Shown: positions 32,014 through 40,229 of the stretch, one piece after another | How positions within the stretch are numbered: position 1 is the first letter of the stretch | Layout of the letters: every line of letters begins with the position of its first letter | Source: Pseudacidovorax intermedius | GTDB taxonomy: Bacteria; Pseudomonadota; Gammaproteobacteria; Burkholderiales; Burkholderiaceae_C | Length of the DNA: 40,841 nucleotides | Reading direction: 5' to 3' | Assembly (NCBI RefSeq): GCF_003350475.1 | Contig: NZ_QQAV01000017.1 | Span: forward strand, 66,497 to 107,337 | Notes under the pieces: generated by a model | What the model was told of the DNA's origin: nothing | Databases searched by the model: none | What the model saw: the letters and a program-made list of their open reading frames with translations, nothing else | Made by a program: the position numbers and the translations under genes

Positions 32014-34686
32014 TCAGGCCTGAAAGACTTGGCAGACGATCGAGGGCGCTCCGGCCGGGGACGCGGCAACGTCCGCGAAGATGCTGGCGATGCGCTGCCT
32101 GTCGCGCAGCGCGTCCAGCCAGCAGCGGGACAGCTGAGGCAGCAATTGCTGCTCGATGAATCCGATGAGGCGGCGGGCACCGGTCTCGTGGGTCCCGCAG
32201 TGGTCGATCACATGCTGGACCAGCGCTGGGCTGTAGCTCAGCGAGATGCCGTGCTGTTCCCTCATGCGCGCGACCACGCGGTCGAGGTGCAGCGCAACGA
32301 TCCGGCCCAGAGCGTCCTCGGCCAGGGGCAGATACGGAATGATGGACAGCCGACCGAGAAAGGCTGCAGGGAACACCTGGCGAAGCACCGGCTGCAAAGC
32401 ATCGCGCAGCGCGGCCGGCTCGGGAATCAAGGCCGGGTCTTCACACAGGCCGGCGATCAGTTCGGACCCCGTATTGCTGGTGAGAAGGATGGTCGTGTTG
32501 CGGAAGTCCACATGCCGCCCCTCTCCGTCCTCCATCGAGCCTTTGTCGAACACTTGATAGAAGAGCTCGTGCACGTCCGGATGGGCCTTCTCGACTTCGT
32601 CGAGGAGGATGACGCTGTAGGGACGGCGGCGCACCGCCTCGGTCAGCACGCCGCCCTCTCCGTAACCCACATACCCGGGCGGCGCACCCTTGAGCGTGGA
32701 GACGGTGTGCGACTCCTGGAACTCGCTCATGTTGATGGTGATGAGGTTCTGCTCGCCGCCATACATCGCCTCTGCCAGCGCCAGCGCCGTCTCGGTCTTT
32801 CCCACGCCGGACGGTCCGACCAGAAGAAACACGCCGACAGGCTTGCTCGGGTCCGACAGCCGCGCCTTGGCGATCTGCACACGTTCTGCAATGGCGGCGA
32901 GCGCATGGGGCTGGCCGATCACACGGCTGTCGAGCGTCGCCTGCAGTTGGAAGACTGCGGCGATCTCATCCTTGAGCATGCGGCCGACGGGAATGCCGGT
33001 CCAGTCGGCCACCACGGCGGCCATGATCGATGCATCGACGTGGGCGTGGATGAGCGGTACTTCTTGCTGCAGCTGCGCCAGTTGCGACTCCAGGGCCTGC
33101 AGTTCCCCAAATGGCACGGTGTGGCCGCGCTCCTGCGTGTCGGCCGCCTCTTGCCTGAGGTCTTGAACGCGCCGCACCAGCGCCAGCTCCGTGGTCCAAC
33201 GCTGCGTGGCCTGCTCCAGCTCGGAGCGCGCGGCATCCAGGGACGCCTGAACCCGCGCCAGGCGCAGCGCGCCTTCGGGGCCGCCCAGGCCCATGACGCC
33301 CTCCTGGTCGAGAAGCCCGGATTCGACTTCGAGTGCTGCGATTCGATGCCGCAGATGCTCCACCAGAGCGGGAGGCGCGTGCAGGGACATGGCGACGCGG
33401 GCACATGCCGTATCAAGAAGGCTGATGGCCTTGTCGGGCAATTGGCGCGATGGGATATAGCGCTGAGACAGCGTTACCGCCGCGCGGACCGCCTCGTCGA
33501 GTACCGTCACGCCGTGGTGCCGCGCAAAGCCGCCGGCCAACCCTCGCACCATTTCGACGGCCGCGCGTTCCTCGGGCTCGAGAACCTGCAGCACCTGAAA
33601 GCGCCGCGCCAGCGCAGGATCCTTTTCGATATGGCGCTTGTACTCGGACCAGGTTGTCGCGCCGATGGTCCGCAGGTTGCCTCGCGCCAATGCAGGCTTG
33701 AGCAGATTGGCGACGTCGCCGGTACCGGCCTGCCCGCCTGCGCCGACCAGCGTGTGCACCTCGTCAATGAACAGGATGACGGGCTGCACGGACGCGGTCG
33801 CCTCCTCCAGCAACGCCTTCAGGCGCGCCTCGAACTCGCCGCGCATACTGGCTCCCGCAAGCAGGGCACCCAGGTCCAGGCCAAGCAAGCGGATGTCGCG
33901 CAGCGCGGGAGGCACCTCGCCGCAGGCAATGGCCACCGCCAGGCCTTCAACCACGGCCGTCTTGCCGACGCCCGCTTCGCCCGTCAGCAGCGGATTGTTC
34001 TGCCTGCGGCGCAACAGGATGTCGACCATCGTGCGAATCTCATGAGCGCGGCCAATGACCGGATCGATCCGGCCCGCGCGCGCCTGGTGGGTGAGGTCGG
34101 TGCAGTATTTGGCCAATGCGGATACGCCGGCTTCGGCTGCAGGCGCCGCGAGGCCGGGCTCCGCCGCCATCGGCGCTGCCGCACCGGAGACGTCGTGGGG
34201 CCCCTCGCGATCCTCTGGCGATCCGGCAATGATGGACAACCATGTGCGGGTCAGTTCATCCGCCGAGACCTTCCGCAGAGCGGGACAGATCGTGAGCAGG
34301 AGGCGGTGCAGTTCCGGCGCCTGCATCAAAGCCCCGAGCAACCAGGCGCTGCGGATGGAGGCGGAAGAGAACTCCAGGCTGGCGAGAACCCAAGCCTGTT
34401 CCACGGCCGGGATGATGTGATGCGAGAAGTCGCTCAGTGCCGTGGCACCCGCCGGCAACGCTGCGAGCGCCGTCGCCAGGCTCTGGTCCATCGACTGGGC
34501 GTCCACACCGTAATGCCGGGCAAGGCGATGCAGATCCGTGTCTGGCAATTGCCAGATCTGATGCAGCCAATGCGTCAGTTCGACGTAGGGATTGCCTCGC
34601 AATTTGGCAAAAGCTGCCGCCGATTCGATGGTGCGGAATAAGGTGGAATTGAGCTTTCCGAATAGAACTCTTCGGGATGTCGCCAT
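32014..34686 (-). CDS. clpV: T6SS sheath-recycling AAA+ ATPase ClpV (TssH)
   Basis: An 890-residue ClpB-like ATPase of the ClpV type. The N-terminal domain (LNSTLFRTIESAAAFAKLRG) binds the contracted sheath. The first AAA+ module has Walker A GEAGVGKT at 236-243 and Walker B LFIDEVH; a middle coiled-coil part lies around residues 420-540. The second module has GPSGVGKTE near residue 620 and LLDEVEKAHPDV. It pulls contracted TssB/C apart for reuse. It is the first gene of the T6SS block; the ribosome site is weak (only CTTCT and TTGCT precede the ATG). Confidence 0.97.
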   Translation of the reverse strand: MATSRRVLFGKLNSTLFRTIESAAAFAKLRGNPYVELTHWLHQIWQLPDTDLHRLARHYGVDAQSMDQSLATALAALPAGATALSDFSHHIIPAVEQAWVLASLEFSSASIRSAWLLGALMQAPELHRLLLTICPALRKVSADELTRTWLSIIAGSPEDREGPHDVSGAAAPMAAEPGLAAPAAEAGVSALAKYCTDLTHQARAGRIDPVIGRAHEIRTMVDILLRRRQNNPLLTGEAGVGKTAVVEGLAVAIACGEVPPALRDIRLLGLDLGALLAGASMRGEFEARLKALLEEATASVQPVILFIDEVHTLVGAGGQAGTGDVANLLKPALARGNLRTIGATTWSEYKRHIEKDPALARRFQVLQVLEPEERAAVEMVRGLAGGFARHHGVTVLDEAVRAAVTLSQRYIPSRQLPDKAISLLDTACARVAMSLHAPPALVEHLRHRIAALEVESGLLDQEGVMGLGGPEGALRLARVQASLDAARSELEQATQRWTTELALVRRVQDLRQEAADTQERGHTVPFGELQALESQLAQLQQEVPLIHAHVDASIMAAVVADWTGIPVGRMLKDEIAAVFQLQATLDSRVIGQPHALAAIAERVQIAKARLSDPSKPVGVFLLVGPSGVGKTETALALAEAMYGGEQNLITINMSEFQESHTVSTLKGAPPGYVGYGEGGVLTEAVRRRPYSVILLDEVEKAHPDVHELFYQVFDKGSMEDGEGRHVDFRNTTILLTSNTGSELIAGLCEDPALIPEPAALRDALQPVLRQVFPAAFLGRLSIIPYLPLAEDALGRIVALHLDRVVARMREQHGISLSYSPALVQHVIDHCGTHETGARRLIGFIEQQLLPQLSRCWLDALRDRQRIASIFADVAASPAGAPSIVCQVFQA

Positions 34687-35199
34687 AGCAATGCCATAGA
34701 AGATTTACGGCCTTGCCCCGAGGACAAGTACCGAATTGAAAGAAAATGAGCCGATATCTTTTTTCGCCCTTTTGAAAGGGCGAAATGGCTCCGATTCAAT
34801 TCACTTCTTCAGCATCTGCGGGTGATGCGCTAACCCGTGTGGGCCACCGATGCAGCAGGCCTGCGCGGGGCTTAGGAGCAAAGTTGACACGGTGGCGCCC
34901 GGGCCGCACGGTGCGGGCCTGCGCTGGAACTTGCACTGCATTCAGTCCTCCCTGGACTCTTTTCTGAGTGCGCAGTTTTATCGCAACTTTCGGAAAAATT
35001 CCGGCACGCGGCTAGCCCGTTTGGCGAGCTTGACGATCGATTCGGCTATTCCGTGAATTATTCCCGGCCGGTGGCGCGCAACCCGTTTAAGGCTCGATCC
35101 GGCGCAAATGCCCCCTCGCTGGCCTCAACGGGGCTGCGCTTCACGCAAGGCCGCGGCGACGCGCAGTTCGCCGAGCCCCGATTCAACGTACGGTCTCTG
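34687..35199. other. Intergenic region, probable T6SS promoter side
   Basis: These 513 bases separate clpV from the dehydrogenase gene ending at 35200. The part next to clpV is AT-richer than the surroundings and holds the palindrome at 34762-34785. A small inverted repeat (CGGAA, 3 bases, TTCCG) lies at 34991-35003. No convincing gene, tRNA or intrinsic terminator is seen; open frames here look like high-GC chance frames. The clpV promoter must lie here, but I cannot pick a -35/-10 or sigma-54 site with confidence. Confidence 0.55.
34762..34785. promoter_or_regulatory. Perfect palindrome upstream of clpV (possible operator)
   Basis: Arms TTTCGCCCTT and AAGGGCGAAA, 10 bp each with no mismatch, around the 4-nt loop TTGA, 76 nt upstream of the clpV start. 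On the minus strand the hairpin is followed by A residues, not T, so it is not a terminator for either direction as normally defined. A protein-binding site or a 5' leader hairpin of the T6SS message are the likely readings. Confidence 0.5.
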
Positions 35200-36033
35200 T
35201 CAGTACTTCAGTGTCGCACTCTCACGCAGTTCTTCCGCCGTCGCCGTACCAAAGCCAAAGAACTCCAGATACGCCGGAATCATCTCGAACAGCATGTCCG
35301 TCCCAACCTGCACCTGGCAGCCGCGCGCCATCGCGGCCTTGAGCAGCGGCGTGTACTCGGTCTTCATCACCACCTCGCCGACGAAGGTGGTCGGTGCGAT
35401 GCGCTCCACGTCGAAGGGCAGCGGGTCGCTTTCCTTCATGCCCAGCGGCGTGGCGTTGACGACCACGTCGTAGCCGGCAGGGTCCTTCGAGCCGGTGCTC
35501 ACCGTCAGTTGCGGATAGTGCGCCCGCAGCCGCTCGGCCAGGCCTTCCACCGAGGCCGTGTTCAGGTCGAACAGCGAGAGGTGCGCCGCGCCTGCGGCGG
35601 CGATGGAGGCCGCAATGGCGCAGCCCACGCCACCCGCGCCCGAGACCAGCACACGCGCGCTGCGAAAGCTGCGGCCCTTGCGCTCCACGCCGCGCACGAA
35701 GCCGGCGCCGTCGAACTGGTCGCCGAGCAGCGTGCCGTCCTCGCGCAGCAGCACGGCGTTGCAGGCGCCGGCGATGCGGGCCGTGGGCGTGGTCTCGTGC
35801 ACCAGCGACATGGTGGTCACCTTGTGGGGCATGGTGACCAGCGCGCCGCGGATGTTGCTCATCCTGAACAACAGCGGCAGGAAGGCCACGTAGTCTTCGG
35901 GCTTCACGCCCATCGGCACCACCACCGCGTCGATGCCCTTCTTGTCGAACCAGGGGTTGTAGATCATCGGAGCCTTGAAGCTCTCGGTGGGGTAGCCGAC
36001 GTGGGCGATGAGGGTGGTCTTGCCGGAGATCAT
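35200..36033 (-). CDS. Shikimate dehydrogenase family protein, copy 1
   Basis: A 277-residue NAD(P)-dependent oxidoreductase of the AroE family, starting at ATG 36033 (MISGKTTLIAHVGYP). The catalytic Lys is present in ALVTMPHK, the substrate Asp in LGDQFDGAGF, and the dinucleotide fold in VLVSGAGGVGCAIAASIA followed by VVNATPLGM. The usual shikimate carboxylate site near the N-terminus (two serines) reads GYPTESFKAP here, so the substrate may be a related hydroxy acid such as quinate, not necessarily shikimate. Clustering with a second paralogue and a PcaR-type regulator suggests catabolism, not aromatic amino acid synthesis. The gene lies 38 nt downstream of the paralogue. Confidence 0.85.
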   Translation of the reverse strand: MISGKTTLIAHVGYPTESFKAPMIYNPWFDKKGIDAVVVPMGVKPEDYVAFLPLLFRMSNIRGALVTMPHKVTTMSLVHETTPTARIAGACNAVLLREDGTLLGDQFDGAGFVRGVERKGRSFRSARVLVSGAGGVGCAIAASIAAAGAAHLSLFDLNTASVEGLAERLRAHYPQLTVSTGSKDPAGYDVVVNATPLGMKESDPLPFDVERIAPTTFVGEVVMKTEYTPLLKAAMARGCQVQVGTDMLFEMIPAYLEFFGFGTATAEELRESATLKY

Positions 36034-36071
36034 GGAAGCAGTCTGGAGGGGCGGAAGAACGCGAAAAGCGA

Positions 36072-36983
36072 TCAGCCCTGGCGGCCCCGTGGCGCCTGGG
36101 CGATCTCGGCCTGGAGCTCGGCCGGGTAGATGATCTGCCGCAGAAAGCCGGCGTCCTCGCGCACGAGGGCCGCGGCTTGCGGCAGGTCGAAGTAGTCGAA
36201 GTAGTGGGCCATCTGCTGGATCAGCATCTCGAAGCCGGGCTGGGCCTGCAGACCACGCGCCCGCGCGGCACGCACCAGCGGTGTGGGCTGGCCGCGCAGC
36301 AGGATGTCGAACACGGCCGCGTGCGGCGCCATGCGGGTGACGTCGCAGGGCAGCGCTTCTTCGCCCTGCAGGCCGACCTGGGTGGCGTTGATGACCAGGT
36401 CGTAGCACGACGGATCGGCCGAGGTCGCCGAGACCACCTCGGCGTCGAAGGCGGCATCGATGCGGGCTGCGGTGCCCGCGGCCTTGCCCGCGGCCGGGTC
36501 ATAGAAGGCGATGTGGCGCGCGCCGTCGTCGCCGCCGCCTTCGGCCAGCGACACGCCGATGGCCGCCGCGCTCACGCCCGCGCCCAGAATCAGCACGCGC
36601 TGCCCGCGGAAAGGAATGCCGAACCAGTCCAGCGCACCCACGATGCCTTCGCCATCGAACAGGTCGCCTTCGAGTTCTCCGCTTTTCGTGCGGCGCACGA
36701 TGTTGACCGAGCCCGCCACCCGCGCGAACAGGCCGCAGCCGTCGAGCAGGTCCACCGCCAGCGGCTTGTGAGGCGGTGCGATCAGCATGCCCCGGACGTT
36801 GTGGCCCAGGAAGCTGGCCTTGAGCCACACGGCGAAATCACGGGCGCGTACCTGCACCGGCACCATCACGGCATCAATGCCGCAGCGCTCGAAGACGGCG
36901 TTGAACATGCGCGGCAGGCGCACATTGGTGACGGGATCGCCAGGGATGAGGTAGAGGTCGGTCTTGCCGGTGATGGAAGCCAT
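36072..36983 (-). CDS. Shikimate dehydrogenase family protein, copy 2
   Basis: A 303-residue paralogue of the neighbouring gene from ATG 36983 (MASITGKTDLYLIPGDP), which has GGAG 11 nt upstream. A GTG at 36995 would add four residues but has no room for a ribosome site. Catalytic Lys in LIAPPHKPL, Asp in EGDLFDGEG, nucleotide fold in VLILGAGVSAAAIGVSLA, then INATQVGLQGEE. The N-terminal substrate motif (PGDPVTNVRLP) lacks the two serines that bind shikimate. The pair may act on different substrates or work as a heteromer. It is the first gene of the unit read away from the IclR-type regulator. Confidence 0.83.
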   Translation of the reverse strand: MASITGKTDLYLIPGDPVTNVRLPRMFNAVFERCGIDAVMVPVQVRARDFAVWLKASFLGHNVRGMLIAPPHKPLAVDLLDGCGLFARVAGSVNIVRRTKSGELEGDLFDGEGIVGALDWFGIPFRGQRVLILGAGVSAAAIGVSLAEGGGDDGARHIAFYDPAAGKAAGTAARIDAAFDAEVVSATSADPSCYDLVINATQVGLQGEEALPCDVTRMAPHAAVFDILLRGQPTPLVRAARARGLQAQPGFEMLIQQMAHYFDYFDLPQAAALVREDAGFLRQIIYPAELQAEIAQAPRGRQG

Positions 36984-37101
36984 CGGGTCGTTCACTCCAG
37001 GAGTCGGATGCGCCAGTCGGATCGGGATCGAGGCCGCAAGAACAACGGCCCGGACTGTAGACAGCAGGGTGCGGCGCCGTCAGTCGGGGGCGGATCCCGG
37101 C

Positions 37102-37137
37102 GTTCGATAATCGCCCAGCACTGAACGATCAACGAAC
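37102..37137. promoter_or_regulatory. Inverted pair of PcaR-box-like sites in the divergent promoter
   Basis: GTTCGATAATCGCCC (37102-37116) differs at one base from the 15-bp PcaR site GTTCGATAATCGCAC that I recall from Pseudomonas putida. After 6 bases comes GAACGATCAACGAAC (37123-37137), which on the other strand reads GTTCGTTGATCGTTC, a weaker copy. The pair sits directly before the IclR-type gene and about 120 bp upstream of the dehydrogenase start, so it can control both directions. Confidence 0.6.
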
Positions 37138-37148
37138 GTCTTAAGGGT

Positions 37149-38024
37149 TTGTACGTGGTCCCCCACCGACTTGCCTCCCCCCCCGTCTCCGAGCCATCGC
37201 ACCAGGACGAAAGCCCCGATTCTCCGTCCTCCCCCGCAGGGGGTGCACAGGACGGCCAAGCGCCCGCCGGCCTGGACCGGCGCGACTGGATCGCCGGCCT
37301 GGAGCGCGGCGTCGGCATCATCGAGGCCTTCGACGACGCCCATCCCCGCATGACGGCCAGCGAGGCCGGCCAGCGCACCGGCCTCACGCGCACGGCGGCG
37401 CGGCGCTACCTGCTGACGCTGCAGCACATGGGCTACGTGGCCAGCGACGGCAAGCTGTTCTGGCTCACGCCGCGCGTGTTGCGGCTCGGCCAGTCGTACC
37501 TCGATTCGGCGCGGCTGCCGCGCATTGCACAGCCCTTCCTGCAGCGCGTGGCCGTCGGCACGCACGAGACGGCCTACCTCAGCGTGCTGGACGGCGACGA
37601 CGTGGTCTACATCGCCCGCAACGGGCCGCAGCGGCAGATGAGCACCGGCTACGTGCTGGGCGCACGCGTGCCCGCGCAGGTGACGGCGGCCGGGCTGCTC
37701 ATGCTGGCCCTGTTGCCCGAGGCCGCTTCGGCGGCCTGGTGGGCCGCACGCAAGCTGCAGGTGTTCACCTCCTTCACGCTGGCCGACCCCGCCGACCTGC
37801 GGCGCGAGATGGCCCGCGTCAAGGCCCAGGACTGGGCGCTGTCCGAACAGCAGCTGGACCTGAATTCACGCGGCATCGCCGTGCCGCTGCGCGACCGGCG
37901 CGGCGACGTGCATGGCGCCCTGAACATCACGATGCCCATGGGCCAGGAAAGTACCGAGGCTGCCGTGGTCCGCGTGCTGCCGGTGCTGCGCGAGGCCGCG
38001 CAGGCGATGCGCAATTTGATCTGA
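37149..38024 (+). CDS. IclR-family transcriptional regulator (PcaR/PobR-like)
   Basis: A 291-residue regulator. The first 50 residues are a Ser/Pro-rich extension. A winged helix-turn-helix follows (LERGVGIIEAFDDAHPRMTA, AGQRTGLTRTAARRYLLTL, MGYVASDGKLFWLTPRVLRL). The C-terminal effector domain has LSVLDGDDVVYIARNG and SRGIAVPLRDRRGDVHGALN. The words MTASEAGQRTGLTRTAARR and LTPRVLRLGQSYLDSA are like PcaR/PobR regulators of protocatechuate and related aromatic breakdown. No ATG lies before the DNA-binding domain, so the start is TTG 37149 or GTG 37155, with TAAGGG just upstream. It is divergent from the two dehydrogenase genes and probably controls them and itself. Confidence 0.88.
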   Translation: MYVVPHRLASPPVSEPSHQDESPDSPSSPAGGAQDGQAPAGLDRRDWIAGLERGVGIIEAFDDAHPRMTASEAGQRTGLTRTAARRYLLTLQHMGYVASDGKLFWLTPRVLRLGQSYLDSARLPRIAQPFLQRVAVGTHETAYLSVLDGDDVVYIARNGPQRQMSTGYVLGARVPAQVTAAGLLMLALLPEAASAAWWAARKLQVFTSFTLADPADLRREMARVKAQDWALSEQQLDLNSRGIAVPLRDRRGDVHGALNITMPMGQESTEAAVVRVLPVLREAAQAMRNLI

Positions 38025-38027
38025 GCC

Positions 38028-39164
38028 TCAGAGGCCGACGGCGAGGCCGCTCAGCAGAAGGCCGGCCCCCCAGACCGCCGGCATGCGCCACGACGTGGCC
38101 CGTGCCTCCACCCGTTCATGCAGCGTGCGTGCCGCGCCGACAGAGAGCACGAAGGCAGCGACCAGCGCACCGAGCGCCTGCCACGGCGCCACTTGCTCCA
38201 GGTTGATCTGCGCCGAAGCGCTCACAAGCAAGAGGACGGGGAAATGAATGAGGAACAGCGCATACGACCACGCTCCCATGCGCTGAAGCGGCGACCACAC
38301 CTGCACGGCGAGCCAGCCACGAGGCTGCGCCAGAACAAGAAACAGACTGGCGATCAAGGCGATGGCGACGCGGCTGCGCCAGTCGATCCACAACGCAACA
38401 CCCCCAAGCAGGGCCAGGACCAGCAATGCAGCGATGCGCCCGCGTCGCGCCCGCAGCCGCCCCGCCCAGAAGGCCAGCATTCCGAGGCCATAGCTGCCGA
38501 AGAAGTAGAGGCCCGTCTCGTCCAGCACGCTGTGACGGTTGAACACCACCAGCGAGGTTGACGTCAGCCCCGCCACCATGAGCACCGTCAGCGCACGGGC
38601 CACCTTGACATCGAGCCGGCCCTGCCGTCGCCACAAGGCTGCCACCCAGAACAGCAGGAGCGCCAGCCCATACAGCTGGAAGTCGACCGCCACGTACCAC
38701 ACGCCGGTGGACAGCGCGGGCTGGTTCAGCAGGTCCTGCAGCAGCAGCGCATGGGCCACCATCTGGACCAACGACGGCTGGCCCGGCACGTCGTCGCCCG
38801 GCAGCGCCGGACGCACGAGGGCTTCCACGAGCACGCAGGCCACCAGGGCCGCCAGATAGGGCGAAGCCAGCCGCACGTAGCGCTGGACAAGCCGCAGGCC
38901 GGGATGCCCCGCACGCAGCTCGCCCTCGGGTGCCAGGCTGGCCGCCGTCAGGAAGCCACCCAGCACCAGGAAGACCTGCACCGCCAGCCGGCCCTCACGC
39001 GCCAGGACCTCGAACAGCGTTGGCGCCAACGGCCAAGCCGCCACGGGCAAGGGCCCGTAGCGGCTGAAGTGATGGGCCACGATCAGCAGGCAGGCCAGTG
39101 CCTTGAGTGCGTCGATCAGGGGCCAGCGCGGCGGCGGCACGCGGCCGCCAGCGGCAGGGTTCAA
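38028..39164 (-). CDS. Membrane acyltransferase, acyltransferase-3 family
   Basis: A 378-residue integral membrane protein with about ten hydrophobic segments. The opening LIDALKALACLLIVAHHFSR contains the early His-His of the acyltransferase-3 (OafA/NodX) family, and VFLVLGGFL and VWYVAVDFQLYGLALLL are further family marks. These enzymes move acyl groups onto sugars or other envelope parts. No ATG is available: TTG 39164 overlaps the stop of the upstream gene (TTGA) and GTG 39140 is the alternative. Frames further upstream run inside the nitronate monooxygenase gene. It ends 3 nt from the stop of the convergent regulator gene. Confidence 0.8.
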   Translation of the reverse strand: MNPAAGGRVPPPRWPLIDALKALACLLIVAHHFSRYGPLPVAAWPLAPTLFEVLAREGRLAVQVFLVLGGFLTAASLAPEGELRAGHPGLRLVQRYVRLASPYLAALVACVLVEALVRPALPGDDVPGQPSLVQMVAHALLLQDLLNQPALSTGVWYVAVDFQLYGLALLLFWVAALWRRQGRLDVKVARALTVLMVAGLTSTSLVVFNRHSVLDETGLYFFGSYGLGMLAFWAGRLRARRGRIAALLVLALLGGVALWIDWRSRVAIALIASLFLVLAQPRGWLAVQVWSPLQRMGAWSYALFLIHFPVLLLVSASAQINLEQVAPWQALGALVAAFVLSVGAARTLHERVEARATSWRMPAVWGAGLLLSGLAVGL

Positions 39165-40123
39165 AGTGCCAGGCGACGGCGGGCTTCTTCGTACTCGCGG
39201 CGCAGCGTCGCGACGAAGTCGGCCGTGGGCTGCACCTTCTTGATGGCGCCGATGCCCTGACCAGAACCCCAGATGTCCTTCCAGGCCTTGGCCTTGCTGC
39301 CCTCGCCCGATGCGAAGTTCATCGTCTTGACGTCGCCCTCGGGCAGATTGGCTGGGTCCATGCCCGCCGCCACGATGCTGGGCGCCAGGTAGTTGCCATG
39401 CACGCCGGTGAACAGGCTGGAGTAGACGATGTCGTCCGAGTTGCTGTCGACGATGGCCTGCTTGTAGGCGTCGCTCGCGCGGGCTTCGTCGGTGGCGATG
39501 AAGGCACTGCCGATGTAGGCGAAGTCCGCGCCCATGGCCTGGGCGGCCAGCACCGCACCGCCGGTGGCGATGGAGCCCGACAGCGCGACAGGGCCATCGA
39601 ACCACTCGCGGATCTCCTGAATCAGCGCGAAGGGGCTCTTCACGCCCGCATGGCCACCGGCACCGGCCGCAACGGCGATCAGGCCGTCAGCCCCCTTCTC
39701 GATGGCTTTCTTGGCAAAGGTGTTGTTGATCACGTCGTGCAGCGTCACGCCGCCGTAGCTGTGCACCGCCTCGTTGACGTCGGTGCGCGCGCCCAGGGAC
39801 GTGATGATGATCGGCACTTTGTACTTCACCACCAGCTCCATGTCGTGCTCGAGCCGGTCATTGCTCTTGTGGACGATCTGGTTGATGGCGAAGGGCGCGG
39901 CCGGCTTGTCGGGGTTGGCCTTGTTGTAGGCCGCCAGCTCTTCGGTGATCTCGGCCAGCCATTCGTCCAGCTGCGCTGCGGGGCGCGCGTTGAGGGCGGG
40001 CATCGAGCCGACGACGCCGGCCTTGCATTGGGCGATCACCAGCTTGGGGTTGCTGATGATGAACAGGGGCGAGCCGATGATGGGCAGCGGCAGGTGGGCA
40101 AGCGCGCCGGGCAGTCTGGACAT
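39161..40123 (-). CDS. Nitronate monooxygenase (2-nitropropane dioxygenase family)
   Basis: A 320-residue FMN-dependent TIM-barrel enzyme from ATG 40123 (MSRLPGALAHLPLPIIGSPL). LFIISNPKLVIAQCKAGVVG is the usual N-terminal block. VAAGAGGHAG holds the flavin phosphate loop, and ALSGSIATGGAVLAAQAMGA the second phosphate-binding strand. SLFTGVHGNYL and GQGIGAIKKVQPTADFV close the family pattern. It oxidises nitronates to carbonyl compounds and nitrite, giving protection from propionate-3-nitronate. The gene lies 106 nt after the acyl-CoA dehydrogenase gene and overlaps the acyltransferase start. Confidence 0.92.
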   Translation of the reverse strand: MSRLPGALAHLPLPIIGSPLFIISNPKLVIAQCKAGVVGSMPALNARPAAQLDEWLAEITEELAAYNKANPDKPAAPFAINQIVHKSNDRLEHDMELVVKYKVPIIITSLGARTDVNEAVHSYGGVTLHDVINNTFAKKAIEKGADGLIAVAAGAGGHAGVKSPFALIQEIREWFDGPVALSGSIATGGAVLAAQAMGADFAYIGSAFIATDEARASDAYKQAIVDSNSDDIVYSSLFTGVHGNYLAPSIVAAGMDPANLPEGDVKTMNFASGEGSKAKAWKDIWGSGQGIGAIKKVQPTADFVATLRREYEEARRRLAL

Positions 40124-40229
40124 GGGAAAGTCTCCTCTCGTGTGAATCGATGGTTCGGGCGAAGTTATAGGGGCCGGCCGCCGCGCCCGCAATCCGATGG
40201 GCGACAGGCGGGCATGGCCGGCGGCGGCC

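Noticed and set aside
32029..34641. 870-codon open frame on the plus strand
   Set aside because: Mirror of clpV; no domain pattern, Arg/Gly/His-rich, while the minus strand has all ClpV motifs.
34923..34938. Sigma-54-like -24/-12 element on the plus strand
   Set aside because: Several mismatches in both boxes and it points towards the 3' end of a convergent gene, so it has no gene to serve.
35053..36129. 358-codon plus-strand frame starting in the intergenic region
   Set aside because: Runs opposite the shikimate-dehydrogenase-family gene and has His/Gly/Val-rich shadow composition; no ribosome site.
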